A stretch of DNA of 50,825 bases, from IMG/VR virus record IMGVR_UViG_3300036780_000409, positions 1-50,825 of that record. One strand, given 5' to 3'. This DNA is from a virus. The translations under genes were made by a program, and so were the position numbers. The notes beneath the pieces are model-generated. The model was not told the DNA's origin. It was given only the letters and a program-made list of their open reading frames with translations, and did no database searches. Positions 1 to 8,185 of the stretch are shown piece after piece (the first letter of the stretch is position 1; every line of letters begins with the position of its first letter).

Positions 1-210
1 ATGAGCGATCTCACAAAAGATCAAGTGATGGGAATCGCGGGATCCGCCTCCGTTCCATCTGATGTCGAAATGCTCGGCCTGCAGGATTGCGAAGCGTGCG
101 GCCATGCGCTTGACCGTCATGGGGTAGAAGGTTGCGAAGTTGAGATGGCTGCGCTTGATGGCACGGCTTACGGACCCTGCAGATGCCAATCGTACGAGGT
201 GATCGCGTGA
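1..210 (+). CDS. small cysteine-containing phage protein
   Basis: Sixty-nine residues with a CEACGH motif near residue 30 and further cysteines (GCEVE, PCRCQ) towards the end, so a small zinc-binding knuckle is likely. I do not recognise a family. The ATG is the first base of the window, so there is no upstream sequence to confirm the start and the gene could begin earlier. Its stop overlaps the GTG of the next tiny ORF (GTGA), which argues that the frame is translated and coupled to the genes that follow. Confidence 0.6.
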   Translation: MSDLTKDQVMGIAGSASVPSDVEMLGLQDCEACGHALDRHGVEGCEVEMAALDGTAYGPCRCQSYEVIA

Positions 211-302
211 GCCTACTTCTCGAAATCATCTCGTCCTTCACGGGCCTGATTCTCTTTTTGATCTATCTCTACCGCGAAACGCTCGGGAGGTATGGCCGAT
301 GA
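207..302 (+). CDS. 31-residue single-span membrane protein
   Basis: A very short ORF that begins with GTG inside the stop of the previous gene (GTGA) and ends inside the ATG of the next (ATGA). It encodes MSLLLEIISSFTGLILFLIY followed by a short basic tail (YRETLGRYGR), which reads as one hydrophobic helix with a cytoplasmic positive end. Perfect overlaps at both ends are the main evidence that it is real. The function is unknown; it could be a small host-membrane effector or only a coupling ORF. Confidence 0.55.
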   Translation: MSLLLEIISSFTGLILFLIYLYRETLGRYGR

Positions 303-700
303 ACGCATCAGAGATTCGCTATCTGGCGCGCCACATCATCGGTGGCAGCCCTGCCGATCAGGAGGGTTACTTAACACTGCTTGGGGAAATCGCCGCCCAA
401 CTCGCCGAACAAAACGATATCAGCCGCAACATTTTGGGACAAAGCGCGCAACTCGCGGCAATCAGAGAACACGAAACCGCCTTAATTGAGAGCGAAAACG
501 CTCGTCGCGCCGTGGTTGATGACAGGTTGCAGGCGTCGATGGACCGCTCCGATTCGCGCCACGAAAGCGGAGCTGAAATTATCGGCAAGGCGATGGCTGA
601 AGTTCTCATGAAAATCGATGAGATCAGCAAAACGCTTTCCAGGATGGCCTCAGGGCAACGCGTATCGAACGAACTCAAGGCGGGAGGCGATCCGCGATGA
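299..700 (+). CDS. hypothetical helical phage protein
   Basis: A 133-residue protein with no family I recognise. It is almost entirely predicted helix: an N-terminal segment (SEIRYLARHIIGG) is followed by charged heptad-like stretches rich in A, E, R and L, as in a coiled coil, with a C-terminal stretch DEISKTLSRM. There are no cysteines and no membrane segment. It sits in a run of four coupled genes (overlaps at 299 and 697), two of which have membrane spans, so a membrane-associated complex is possible but unproven. Confidence 0.65.
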   Translation: MNASEIRYLARHIIGGSPADQEGYLTLLGEIAAQLAEQNDISRNILGQSAQLAAIREHETALIESENARRAVVDDRLQASMDRSDSRHESGAEIIGKAMAEVLMKIDEISKTLSRMASGQRVSNELKAGGDPR

Positions 701-1041
701 AACCTGCTCCCTCCAAGCGAATTGACATCGACCCTCTCGACTCCGAGTGGCTATCGATGCAGCGCCGCCAAGCCGCCGACGAAGCGCGCGACTCGGCCGA
801 CATGCAGGAATTGCGCGACAGGTCCCGCGTGGCCGCCGTGCGCTATCAAGCAGCTAAGAAAGAGTTGGTTGACGAAGCCATGATCGCCTTTGCGGACGAA
901 GCGCCACTGATCACGCCGAGGCCTTCGGTCTATCTTGCGACGTTCGCCAGCGTTCTCGTTCTAGGCGCTGTGGTGTTTGTGGGATGGGCCGTAGCGCGAT
1001 TCCCGAGCTGGCACGAAATGGTGCGGAGATTTTTGCAGTGA
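697..1041 (+). CDS. C-terminal membrane-anchored small protein
   Basis: A 114-residue protein with a charged, helical N-terminal two thirds (many A, R, D, E; about residues 15-75) and one hydrophobic helix near the end (VYLATFASVLVLGAVVFVGW, about residues 78-97) followed by a short tail with W and R residues. This is a tail-anchored layout with the helical part in the cytoplasm. The start overlaps the previous stop (ATGA at 697) and its stop overlaps the next GTG. No known family is recognised. Confidence 0.65.
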   Translation: MKPAPSKRIDIDPLDSEWLSMQRRQAADEARDSADMQELRDRSRVAAVRYQAAKKELVDEAMIAFADEAPLITPRPSVYLATFASVLVLGAVVFVGWAVARFPSWHEMVRRFLQ

Positions 1042-1199
1042 ATCATTTTTCGTGGCGCGGCGTGGAAGGACACGCGGGAAGTGCGGGAACAAGCGCACAG
1101 GGATGTTCCGGTCGGTTTCAAGGCCTGGGCCGGTTAGAGCGCACCCTCGACGCAGCCGGTATCGAGTCCGGTCGCCACGCGATTTCTGTTTCGGAATAA
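1038..1199 (+). CDS. possible 53-residue hypothetical protein
   Basis: The ORF opens with GTG in the previous stop (GTGA) and ends at 1199, 18 bases before the next gene. The product is glycine- and serine-rich with one cysteine and no recognisable domain. A different overlapping frame (1052-1342) is also open but would run into the clearly real gene at 1218, so I prefer this one. The main support is the start/stop overlap used throughout this region. Confidence 0.35.
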   Translation: MNHFSWRGVEGHAGSAGTSAQGCSGRFQGLGRLERTLDAAGIESGRHAISVSE

Positions 1200-1217
1200 T
1201 TCGAAGGGAGAAAAAAG

Positions 1218-2291
1218 ATGGCAACGGCAAGAGAAGCTTTAACACCAACGGCGGTTCAGCCGATGCGCGTTCGAGAAATCGGCGGTGGTGCGCTCGCTCA
1301 AATGAGCACGTCGGCTGCAATCACGATGGCCGAGGTCGATAAACAAATCAGCACGGCCCACGCCTACCCGCGAGACATCACAACCTTTCGGCAGGAGGCT
1401 TTGGAACTCGTGACGTTGAACCAATCCATCGCCGATGAGTGCATTTACGCTCTGCCGCGCGGCGGAAAAGTGATCGAAGGGCCGAGCGCGCGTTTTGCCG
1501 AGATCATCGCGAGTTGTTGGGGAAACTCCCGCGCTGGCGCCCGCGTGATGGCCGAGGAGCGCAATTTCATCGTTGCCCAGGGCGTCTTCCACGATCTGCA
1601 GCGCAACGTCGCCATCAATTACGAAGTGAAGCGCCGGATCACCGACCGCGAGGGTGGCCGCTATAACGACGACATGATTTCCGTCACGGCGAATGCGGCA
1701 TGCTCGATCGCCTTGCGCAATGCCGTGCTCAAGGGCGTGCCGAAAGCTTTCTGGTCCGATATTTACGAAGCCGCGAAGAAAGTGGCTGAGGGCAGCGCGC
1801 AGACCCTCGAAAAGCGCCGCATGGATTGGATCACGATCTTCGAGAAGCAGGGAATCACACGCGCGCAAATTTTCAAAACGCTCAACGTGAAGGGCCTGCC
1901 GGACATCGGCCTCGAACAGCTCGTGATCCTCAAGGGGATTCAGAACGCCGTAAAGAACGGGGAATACACGGTCGAACAGGCTTTCTCCGCGCAAGGCGTT
2001 CCCGCGCCGGGAGATCCAGAGGATGCCGCGCAACATGAAATCTCCGAAGCGGAAGCGGCGCAACTTACGAAGGTCAAGGAACTCTGCCAGGAACTCGGTC
2101 ACACCGAAGGCAACATGAACATGTTGATCGGTCAATACCAAGATCACATCGACGCGCTCATCGAAAAGCTCACGTCCGATGTTGAGGCGAAGCGCAAATA
2201 CGAACGCGAGGAAGTCGAGAAAGGCGCCGCGAAGCCCGTTGCGGAAACAGCGAAACAGAAGTCGGGCAAGGGCGGCAAAGCCCTGTTCTAG
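1218..2291 (+). CDS. RecT/Red-beta-like ssDNA annealing protein (probable)
   Basis: A 357-residue member of a phage family that I associate with single-strand annealing recombinases. The pattern is the conserved GPSARFAEI block (residues 88-96), then WGNSRAGARV, a VAQGVFHDL segment, RRITDREGGRYNDDM and an NAACSIALRNAVLKGVPKAFW block. Such proteins pair complementary single strands after an exonuclease resects the ends. The C-terminal 80 residues are charged and lysine-rich, which fits DNA binding. A good ribosome site (AAGGGAGA) precedes the ATG. The nuclease gene directly downstream supports a two-component recombination pair. The family assignment rests on memory of related phage proteins, so it is probable, not certain. 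Confidence 0.65.
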   Translation: MATAREALTPTAVQPMRVREIGGGALAQMSTSAAITMAEVDKQISTAHAYPRDITTFRQEALELVTLNQSIADECIYALPRGGKVIEGPSARFAEIIASCWGNSRAGARVMAEERNFIVAQGVFHDLQRNVAINYEVKRRITDREGGRYNDDMISVTANAACSIALRNAVLKGVPKAFWSDIYEAAKKVAEGSAQTLEKRRMDWITIFEKQGITRAQIFKTLNVKGLPDIGLEQLVILKGIQNAVKNGEYTVEQAFSAQGVPAPGDPEDAAQHEISEAEAAQLTKVKELCQELGHTEGNMNMLIGQYQDHIDALIEKLTSDVEAKRKYEREEVEKGAAKPVAETAKQKSGKGGKALF

Positions 2292-2393
2292 AAATCCCCG
2301 CCGAACACTCCGGCAGGGAGACGAAGCGGGGAGCGGAAGCATCATCGCCCAAACGGTGACTGCCCAATCCGTTCCCCGCCAGGAGATTTGAAA

Positions 2394-3539
2394 ATGTCGC
2401 AAACGCTACGCCAGATTCAGACGCAAGAGCAAACGGCAATCCCGGCCCTCAGTCAATCGAAATACGAGGACATGGGCTGCGAGGTTTTGTACGTCGCCAA
2501 ACACATCGACGGCATGCGCTCGGACAATGCCGCATCGCGCCGGGGCTCGGAAGTTCACGACATCCTGAAAACCTACATTCAGGGTTTGGTCGCCTCGAAG
2601 CTCCGCGCGGACGTGGTTTTCTTTGCGCAGCTTCTTGAAACCGCCAGTCAGGACGCTTTTGACGCGTTGGAGAATTTCGGTGATCGCTATGAGATCGATT
2701 ACGACAAAGTGGCCGGGACCGAAATGCGTATCAGTCTTGACGCGGACTTCAAGCCGTGCCGACACGAAGACGCCGTGTACGAAGGAACCATCGATCTCCT
2801 GTTGATGCTCTCGCCGAAGAAGGCTGTCATCCCGGACTATAAGTCTTATTTTTCCATCATTGATGCCGACACTTTCCAATCTTCTTTTTACCCGATGCTC
2901 GTGATGTGCGCGATTGAATCGATAGAGGAAGTCGAATTCGTCCTTGAGTTCATCCGTTATGGAGCAGCTCGCAGCGTGACGTACACGCGAGACGATTTGC
3001 CTAAGCTCAAGCGGAAAGCGGAAGCGGCGCGCGCGCGGCAACTATCGCTTCACGGATATAACTATCCGCATTCTGCCACTCCGGGCCGTCATTGCACCTT
3101 CTGCCCGAAGCTCACGCACGGATGCCCGGTTGCGCAGACCAATCGCTACGCGACGATGACGCCGGCAGAGCGCGTTTCGTTCGGCGTGTGGCTCAAAGAG
3201 GCCACGAAAGAGAATACCGAAGTCCTCAAGGGCTTCGTGGTCGAAGGCGGTTCAGTCACCTGCGAAGACGCGAACGGCACGAAGTACGAGGCTGGATTCA
3301 AAAAGCAGGATCGGCGCTCGTTTCCACTCAACGGCGCATTTCGGATTCTCAATTCGTATTTCGAGCTACATCCGGGCGACCGCGCGTTCTCGGAAAAACT
3401 CACCATCGGCGGGATGTCCAGTTACCTGAAAGCCAAGATGCGCGCTCCGCTCGCGGCGCAGATGGCGGACGTGGCGAAGATCAAATCCATAACGAAATTC
3501 ACGATTGGCGATCCCGACGACGAGGACGAAGAGGAATAG
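2394..3539 (+). CDS. Cas4/AddB-like PD-(D/E)XK nuclease with iron-sulfur cysteines
   Basis: A 381-residue RecB-family nuclease. Counting from the ATG at 2394, it shows a GSEVH motif (residues 51-55), an acidic residue at 110, D134 in EGTIDLLL, D148 and K150 in IPDYKS, and a QSSFY motif at 162-166, which is the usual PD-(D/E)XK set. Cys29 plus Cys234, Cys237 and Cys244 match the four-cysteine 4Fe-4S arrangement of Cas4 and AddB. A TTG at 2388 is in frame, but the AGGAG at 2381-2385 is best spaced for the ATG. It should resect DNA ends for the annealing protein encoded upstream. Confidence 0.8.
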   Translation: MSQTLRQIQTQEQTAIPALSQSKYEDMGCEVLYVAKHIDGMRSDNAASRRGSEVHDILKTYIQGLVASKLRADVVFFAQLLETASQDAFDALENFGDRYEIDYDKVAGTEMRISLDADFKPCRHEDAVYEGTIDLLLMLSPKKAVIPDYKSYFSIIDADTFQSSFYPMLVMCAIESIEEVEFVLEFIRYGAARSVTYTRDDLPKLKRKAEAARARQLSLHGYNYPHSATPGRHCTFCPKLTHGCPVAQTNRYATMTPAERVSFGVWLKEATKENTEVLKGFVVEGGSVTCEDANGTKYEAGFKKQDRRSFPLNGAFRILNSYFELHPGDRAFSEKLTIGGMSSYLKAKMRAPLAAQMADVAKIKSITKFTIGDPDDEDEEE

Positions 3540-3541
3540 CG

Positions 3542-4513
3542 ATGAGCGAAGCCGCAAAGACGTGTGGTTATAAGGCGAAGACGATCAAGAGTGTCATCCG
3601 CCGAAAGGTAGACCACTGGCTAAAAAGCATTGACGACGAATCGCTACGTTCGGCGCTTGCGGACAAGGTGATCGTTACCGGCGGCTGCGTCGCCTCGATG
3701 CTCCTTGGTGAAGAAGTGAAAGATTTTGATATCTATCTGCGTGATCACGACAGCGTTTTGGCTCTTGCGAATTATTACCTGGGAAAGTTTTCAACTCGCA
3801 AGCATGCCGGAATCGATGTGCCTCTCTCCGTCGAAGATGACGGAATCCGCATTCGCATAGTGGCCAAATCCTCGGGGATAGCCAGCGAAGAGGGCACCGA
3901 AAAGCCGTACCAATATTTCGAATCTCAGCCGGACCAAGAGAGCGGCGAGTACGTTTCGGACGTCATCACCGATCCGGGAACGATTGAAGAGGCTTACGAA
4001 GAGACTGAGGAAAAGGCTCAAAAAACGAAGGGCGACGCCAAGGCGAAATACCGCCCAGTTTTTATGACCAGCAATGCAATCACTCTCAGCGATAGAGTCC
4101 AGATAATCCTTCGTTTCTACGGCGAGCCCGACACGATTCACGAAAACTACGATTACGTTCACTGCACCAACTATTGGAAGAGTTGGGATGGCGGGGAACT
4201 CGTTTTGCGGCCCGCTGCGTTGGAAGCGCTCTTGTCCCGCACGCTGAATTACGTGGGCAGCAAGTATCCCATTTGCTCGGCCGTGCGCATGCGCAAATTC
4301 GTTCAGCGCGGATGGCGGATAAACGCAGGGCAAATTCTCAAGATGTCTATGCAGATTAGCTCACTGGACCTTACGGACATAAAGGTGCTTGAGGATCAAC
4401 TTACGGGCGTCGATACCGCGTATTTCGTGCAATTGATTGAAAGGCTCAAGGAAAAAGACCCGGAGAAAGTGGATTCGGCTTATTTGGTCGAGATCATCGA
4501 CAGGATTTTTTAG
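3542..4513 (+). CDS. nucleotidyltransferase-fold protein
   Basis: A 323-residue protein with the signature of the DNA polymerase beta-like nucleotidyltransferase fold: VIVTGGCVASMLLGE (the GG at residues 47-48), then VKDFDIYL with the two likely metal-binding aspartates D61 and D63. The remainder is charged, with a second conserved-looking part (NAITLSDRVQIILRFYGEP) and a helical C-terminus. The frame is open far upstream inside the nuclease gene, but the ATG at 3542, two bases after the previous stop, is the sensible start. Its substrate is unknown; its position between a nuclease and an SMC-like ATPase suggests a role in DNA ends or in defence. Confidence 0.65.
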   Translation: MSEAAKTCGYKAKTIKSVIRRKVDHWLKSIDDESLRSALADKVIVTGGCVASMLLGEEVKDFDIYLRDHDSVLALANYYLGKFSTRKHAGIDVPLSVEDDGIRIRIVAKSSGIASEEGTEKPYQYFESQPDQESGEYVSDVITDPGTIEEAYEETEEKAQKTKGDAKAKYRPVFMTSNAITLSDRVQIILRFYGEPDTIHENYDYVHCTNYWKSWDGGELVLRPAALEALLSRTLNYVGSKYPICSAVRMRKFVQRGWRINAGQILKMSMQISSLDLTDIKVLEDQLTGVDTAYFVQLIERLKEKDPEKVDSAYLVEIIDRIF

Positions 4514-4534
4514 GCGGTCAAAAGGAATAGAACC

Positions 4535-6502
4535 ATGCGAATTAATTCAATAAAGCTACGCGATTTCCGCTGCCATCACAGCTTCTCGACGACGCTGGAC
4601 GATCTTAACTTTTTCGTCGGGGCAAACGCTTCGGGCAAAACGTCGATTGCCCAAGCCGTGGAATTCGCTCTCACCGGCAAATGCTCCGTGACCGACGCAG
4701 CCGGCCGCAACGCCGAGGATCTCATTTTGATCGGCGCGAAGGAGTTTGAAATCGTCCTCGACGTGACGAAGGACGACGTTTCGGGAAAGGTCGCGCGGAG
4801 CAAGAGCGCGCGCGCCCACGAACTCACGTTGAATGATCGGGCGTTGCCCTTGCCGGAAGCGCAGCGCCGGATTTACGAGGTGCTAGGCGTTACGGGCGAC
4901 GTACTTTCGGCGTGCCTGAACTCGGGCAGGTTTCTCGCGATGGACGAGAAGGCCCAAAAAACGCTGCTGGCTCAGGTGTTGGCTAGCGATAGCGCGAAGG
5001 CCCCGCAGTCCATCGTGGACGATGTTAAGCACACCACCGGCGAGTGGGGATTGGGAACGCCTGACGGAGTGATCGATTCCATCGACAACATCGACATGTA
5101 CCACAAATTTTTCTACGAAAAGCGCACCGAAACCAACCGCGACCTGAAATCCCTCGGCTCGATGGAAGAACCAAGCGAGCCCGTCGCGGGATACGCCGAT
5201 CAAAAGAGCGCCTTGGACGATCTCCGCCGCCAGCTCACGCTCGCCGAGAAGTCCAAGAGCGGCGCCGAACAGCGCCATTCCAGCCTGATCGAATCGAACA
5301 AGCGCACGCGCCGCATGATCGACGCGCGCAAGAGCGAGGCCGAAGCGCGGACGCTCACCGATCTCGCGGTAAAGGATTTCGAGGCGCGCATCGCCGACGC
5401 AGACAAAGCGAAGGGCATTGCTGCAAAGATCAAAGCACTCGAATCCAATCTCGTAACCAAGAAGGGCAAGATCGACCGGGAAAACGCGGCGGAAGTCGCG
5501 CGCCTCACGCAAGCCTCTTCCGATCTTCGCGCCTCCATTGAGGAGACGGAATCGGTAGTTGCGCTCCTGGTTGCCATCAAAGCCACCTGCCCGGCGTGCC
5601 AGCGCGTGCTCAAGGCGTCCGAGAAGGCCGAGATCACTTCCACCCTCGGGGCGAAGCTGAAGCTCAACCGGAGCTTGCTCGAAGAGGCCGAACGCGAATT
5701 AAAGGCCGCGAACGAACGTGAATATCCTGAGGAAATCACGCAAATCTCCCGCGCCATTGCCGACGAGAAGCGTTCCCTCGAAAACATCGGCGACGTCGCC
5801 CAAGTCGAATCGCAACTCCGCGCACACCGCGAAGCCATCGTGGAAATGGGCCGCTGCGACCGCGACCTGAAGGAAATCAAGGACCCTCCCGCGCTCGACA
5901 CGTCCGAAAGTGACAAAACGATTGACGAGCTTACCGCGCGCATCCGTAAGGGCGAGGAAGTGATCAGCGGCTTGCGCGAGGCCGAACAGAAGCGCGAAGC
6001 CTACAAATCGTGGCAGGACCGCAAGGCGTCTCTCGAATCGCGCGTGGTGGTGCTCACGGGGCTGATCGATTTCTTCGGGCCGAACGGAATCAAAAGTCAA
6101 ATGGTCGGGGATAAGATCGGCCCCTTCACTGCCGCGATCAACGAATCGCTCCGCGCGTTTGGCTATGCCGTGCGCTTCACGCTCGAACCGTACAGTTTCC
6201 AGGTGGGCGCTTTTGAGCGCGAGGGATGGCGCACGCTACGTCAATTGTCCGAGTCCGAGCAATTCCGCTTCGGCGTTTCCTTCCAGATCGCGCTGGCGAA
6301 GGCGACCGGCCTCAATTTCGCGCTCATCGACCGGGCGGACGTGCTGGATTCCGACAGCCGCGCCGAATTGACCGAAATGTTGCAGGCGAGCGGCCTCGAG
6401 CAAGTGATCGTTTTCAGCACGAGCGATAAGCCCATTCCTCAGGAAGCGCCGGCAGGCATGAAGTTTGTGCAGCTTGGGGCGAAGGAAGAGGTTGCGGCGT
6501 GA
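4535..6502 (+). CDS. SbcC/Rad50/RecF-like ATPase
   Basis: A 655-residue SMC-type ATPase. The N-terminus has the Walker A GANASGKTS (residues 29-37). It is followed by a long coiled coil (about 225-490) broken by a CPAC zinc-hook motif at 352-355, as in Rad50. A degenerate signature (LSESEQFRFG, about 571-580) precedes a Walker B-like strand (ALIDRADVLDSDSR, about 596-609), where the usual DE is replaced by DR. It should act on DNA ends with a nuclease; no SbcD-type phosphoesterase is nearby, so the Cas4-like nuclease may be the partner. AAAAGGA precedes the start. Confidence 0.8.
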   Translation: MRINSIKLRDFRCHHSFSTTLDDLNFFVGANASGKTSIAQAVEFALTGKCSVTDAAGRNAEDLILIGAKEFEIVLDVTKDDVSGKVARSKSARAHELTLNDRALPLPEAQRRIYEVLGVTGDVLSACLNSGRFLAMDEKAQKTLLAQVLASDSAKAPQSIVDDVKHTTGEWGLGTPDGVIDSIDNIDMYHKFFYEKRTETNRDLKSLGSMEEPSEPVAGYADQKSALDDLRRQLTLAEKSKSGAEQRHSSLIESNKRTRRMIDARKSEAEARTLTDLAVKDFEARIADADKAKGIAAKIKALESNLVTKKGKIDRENAAEVARLTQASSDLRASIEETESVVALLVAIKATCPACQRVLKASEKAEITSTLGAKLKLNRSLLEEAERELKAANEREYPEEITQISRAIADEKRSLENIGDVAQVESQLRAHREAIVEMGRCDRDLKEIKDPPALDTSESDKTIDELTARIRKGEEVISGLREAEQKREAYKSWQDRKASLESRVVVLTGLIDFFGPNGIKSQMVGDKIGPFTAAINESLRAFGYAVRFTLEPYSFQVGAFEREGWRTLRQLSESEQFRFGVSFQIALAKATGLNFALIDRADVLDSDSRAELTEMLQASGLEQVIVFSTSDKPIPQEAPAGMKFVQLGAKEEVAA

Positions 6503-6750
6503 GCGAGTGGCAACCGGCAATTTTTATCGAGGCACATCCTGACGGCCAAGGGCACGCGCCGTACGGGAAAAGAATATGGATTTGCCAGACTGACGCAGAT
6601 TCAGATTTAGTCGCGTATTACCGAAGTCTAGGGTGCGACTCGAGCAGGTTTTTCCACATCTCCCCAGTCCCGCGATTGTTTGTCAATCACGATGCAGTGC
6701 TGGGAACGGGATTGGCAACCGTCTGCGAACACGAGGTTTTAACGGACTAA
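6499..6750 (+). CDS. hypothetical small protein
   Basis: An 83-residue product that starts with GTG overlapping the stop of the SMC-like gene (GTGA) and ends in a TAATG overlap with the next gene. It contains an IFIEAHPDG start and three scattered cysteines, with no motif I can assign. A longer frame beginning at 6633 is the upstream extension of the following gene and overlaps this one, so I do not use it. Confidence 0.55.
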   Translation: MSEWQPAIFIEAHPDGQGHAPYGKRIWICQTDADSDLVAYYRSLGCDSSRFFHISPVPRLFVNHDAVLGTGLATVCEHEVLTD

Positions 6751-6989
6751 TGAAGAAGCCGCGCATACCGCTTTCGATCACGGCAGCCCACGCCGTCGGC
6801 GACACCGTGCGCACGTTTCGCGGCGAGGCGCTGAAGGTGGTGCGCGTGATCGGAGGCTTTTCTTACTGGCTCAACGATTACGAAACCAAATATCCGTACT
6901 GCGAAGACGAGATCGCCAAGCCGGGGCAGATGACTGCGAGCGAGAAGAAGTTAGAGAAGTTCAAATTGCGCAAGGCGGGAAGACGGTGA
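6750..6989 (+). CDS. hypothetical small basic protein
   Basis: A 79-residue protein from the ATG in TAATG at 6750; the frame is open from 6633, but that part overlaps the previous gene. The central part (GDTVRTFRGEALKVVRVIGGF) looks like a small beta-barrel or SH3-like fold of the kind seen in short phage proteins with a G-D-x-V start, and the C-terminus is lysine/arginine-rich (EKKLEKFKLRKAGRR). The function is unknown; nucleic-acid binding is a guess from the charge. Confidence 0.55.
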   Translation: MKKPRIPLSITAAHAVGDTVRTFRGEALKVVRVIGGFSYWLNDYETKYPYCEDEIAKPGQMTASEKKLEKFKLRKAGRR

Positions 6990-7489
6990 TTCTGCCATTC
7001 ACTTCGGGATTGATGCGCACCACGCATTTCGACCAAGAGTGCCGGATGCTCGCAGATCGGCACTACTCGCGCCAGACCCCGGGAGCTGCGCAGTTCTGCG
7101 GGAACGGGGAAAAGATCGTCCTGCGCGATGCGCAAGGACTCGTCTTGTTCGTTTGGCTATACGAAAAACAGGAGCGCTGGGACGGTCGTAGGGGGATTCA
7201 ATGCCAATGGTTCCGTAATGAGTCGTCGCGCCTGTCTAGCGAAATAATCCGCGAGGCCGAGACATTTGCCGTAGAGCGTTGGGGAATGGGACTAGCTTTT
7301 ACCTTCGTGGACTCGACAAAAATCAAGAGCGTTCACCCGGGATACTGTTTCCGCATGGCCGGATGGGATTTTGTGCGCGACCAAGAAACCGATAGGCCTC
7401 TACTGACTTCGCGCGGAAAGCATGTTCTTGAAAAGAGACTGGATATGACGCCGTTCCCGGAAGTCCTCCAAATCGCGGAGCGCGTGTAA
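6986..7489 (+). CDS. GNAT-fold / Mom-like phage protein (tentative)
   Basis: A 167-residue protein starting with GTG in the previous stop. The order DRHYSRQTPG (about residues 25-34), a strand pair GEKIVLRDAQGLVLFVW, FRNESSRLSSEIIREAE, then FTFVDSTKIKS and HPGYCFRMAGW matches a phage family that I read as an acetyltransferase-fold protein, distantly like the Mu DNA-modification protein Mom, whose family also starts with an HYS motif. If so, it could acylate a base or protect phage DNA, which would suit the methyltransferase nearby. The fold call is inference from the motif layout only. Confidence 0.45.
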   Translation: MILPFTSGLMRTTHFDQECRMLADRHYSRQTPGAAQFCGNGEKIVLRDAQGLVLFVWLYEKQERWDGRRGIQCQWFRNESSRLSSEIIREAETFAVERWGMGLAFTFVDSTKIKSVHPGYCFRMAGWDFVRDQETDRPLLTSRGKHVLEKRLDMTPFPEVLQIAERV

Positions 7490-7542
7490 TGGCCCTCCAC
7501 TGGGATTACGGCAAGCGGAGCGCGCGGAAGGTGGCGGCGTAG
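7489..7542 (+). CDS. 17-residue coupling ORF
   Basis: The ATG overlaps the stop of the preceding gene (TAATG) and its TAG is immediately followed by the ATG of the next gene. It encodes a basic peptide beginning MALHWDYGKRS. It fills exactly the space between two genes in a translationally coupled run, so ribosomes probably cross it. Whether the peptide has a job is unknown. Confidence 0.35.
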   Translation: MALHWDYGKRSARKVAA

Positions 7543-7767
7543 ATGCCTGGAACGCAATGCGAATTTATCGAGCGCACACCGATCTACATCAAGGAAATGC
7601 GCATGCCGGACGGTCGCGTGATTCAAATCGACCGCAGCGAGTGGGCCAACGAAAACGGCGCGTTCTTTCGATACAACGAGGTTCAGTGCCAATACGTCGC
7701 TGATACCGGTAAGAGATATTGCCCGCGCCACGAACTGGAATTGGCGACGAAAGGTGAAGCGGCGTGA
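7543..7767 (+). CDS. small cysteine-containing protein
   Basis: A 74-residue protein with Cys near residues 6, 49 and 60 (GTQCEF, VQCQY, RYCPRH) and a central DGRVIQIDRSEW segment. It could bind a metal, but no complete zinc-finger spacing is visible. It abuts the preceding mini-ORF and overlaps the next gene by 4 bases (GTGA). No known family is recognised. Confidence 0.55.
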   Translation: MPGTQCEFIERTPIYIKEMRMPDGRVIQIDRSEWANENGAFFRYNEVQCQYVADTGKRYCPRHELELATKGEAA

Positions 7768-7982
7768 CCGTGCGCGTCAATCCCGCAGCCGACAAGTTCC
7801 ACGATCACCTCGACGCCTGCGAGCAGTGCCGCAACAAACCGTTCGATCTCTGCCCGGTCGGAGCGGCGCTTCTGATTGCCTGCGTCGATTGCGATTGCAA
7901 TCCCTGCTGTTGCGACGATCCGCCGCGCGGGGAAGTGATTGAAGAGGAAGACGAATCGGAGATGGGCGAAGGGAAAGAATGA
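7764..7982 (+). CDS. small zinc-knuckle protein with acidic tail
   Basis: A 72-residue protein with CEQCRNKPFDLCPVG (CxxC then C) and a second dense cluster (CVDCDCNPCCC), followed by a strongly acidic tail. The first motif resembles short phage zinc-ribbon proteins with a C-x-x-C ... LC-x-x-G pattern. The GTG start overlaps the previous stop, and the end overlaps the next ATG (ATGA). Likely metal binding; role unknown. Confidence 0.6.
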   Translation: MTVRVNPAADKFHDHLDACEQCRNKPFDLCPVGAALLIACVDCDCNPCCCDDPPRGEVIEEEDESEMGEGKE

Positions 7983-8185
7983 GCTGCTCGAAAATTTACG
8001 TGATTCAGCTTTGGGACTCCCGATTCGGATGGCTGTTTGTGAACGAAGGCGGCAGACCTTTGGCGTTTTTCAAGAAGCGTGATGCGGACGAAAAGTGCAA
8101 GGCGCTCAAGGCGAATGCGCACTTCCGCTCGAAATTCAAGGGACGTCTTTTCGTTGATGCGACGATACCCGAGATTCTTAGATGA
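7979..8185 (+). CDS. hypothetical small protein
   Basis: A 68-residue basic protein. It reads as a small alpha/beta fold: a strand (KIYVIQLWDSRFGWLFV), a helix with charged residues (KKRDADEKCKALKAN) and a final strand (GRLFVDATIPEIL). It overlaps both neighbours by 4 bases. No family is recognised; the frame and coupling are the support for it. Confidence 0.55.
   Translation: MSCSKIYVIQLWDSRFGWLFVNEGGRPLAFFKKRDADEKCKALKANAHFRSKFKGRLFVDATIPEILR

Noticed and set aside
2292-2393. CCCCGC...GCGGGG inverted repeat between the RecT-like and Cas4-like genes
   Set aside because: Large loop, no T run, and the genes are expected to be co-transcribed; probably chance in GC-rich DNA.
1239-2402. Long minus-strand ORF (387 codons)
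   Set aside because: It is the antisense of the RecT-like gene; arginine/leucine-rich nonsense without motifs, created by high-GC codon use.
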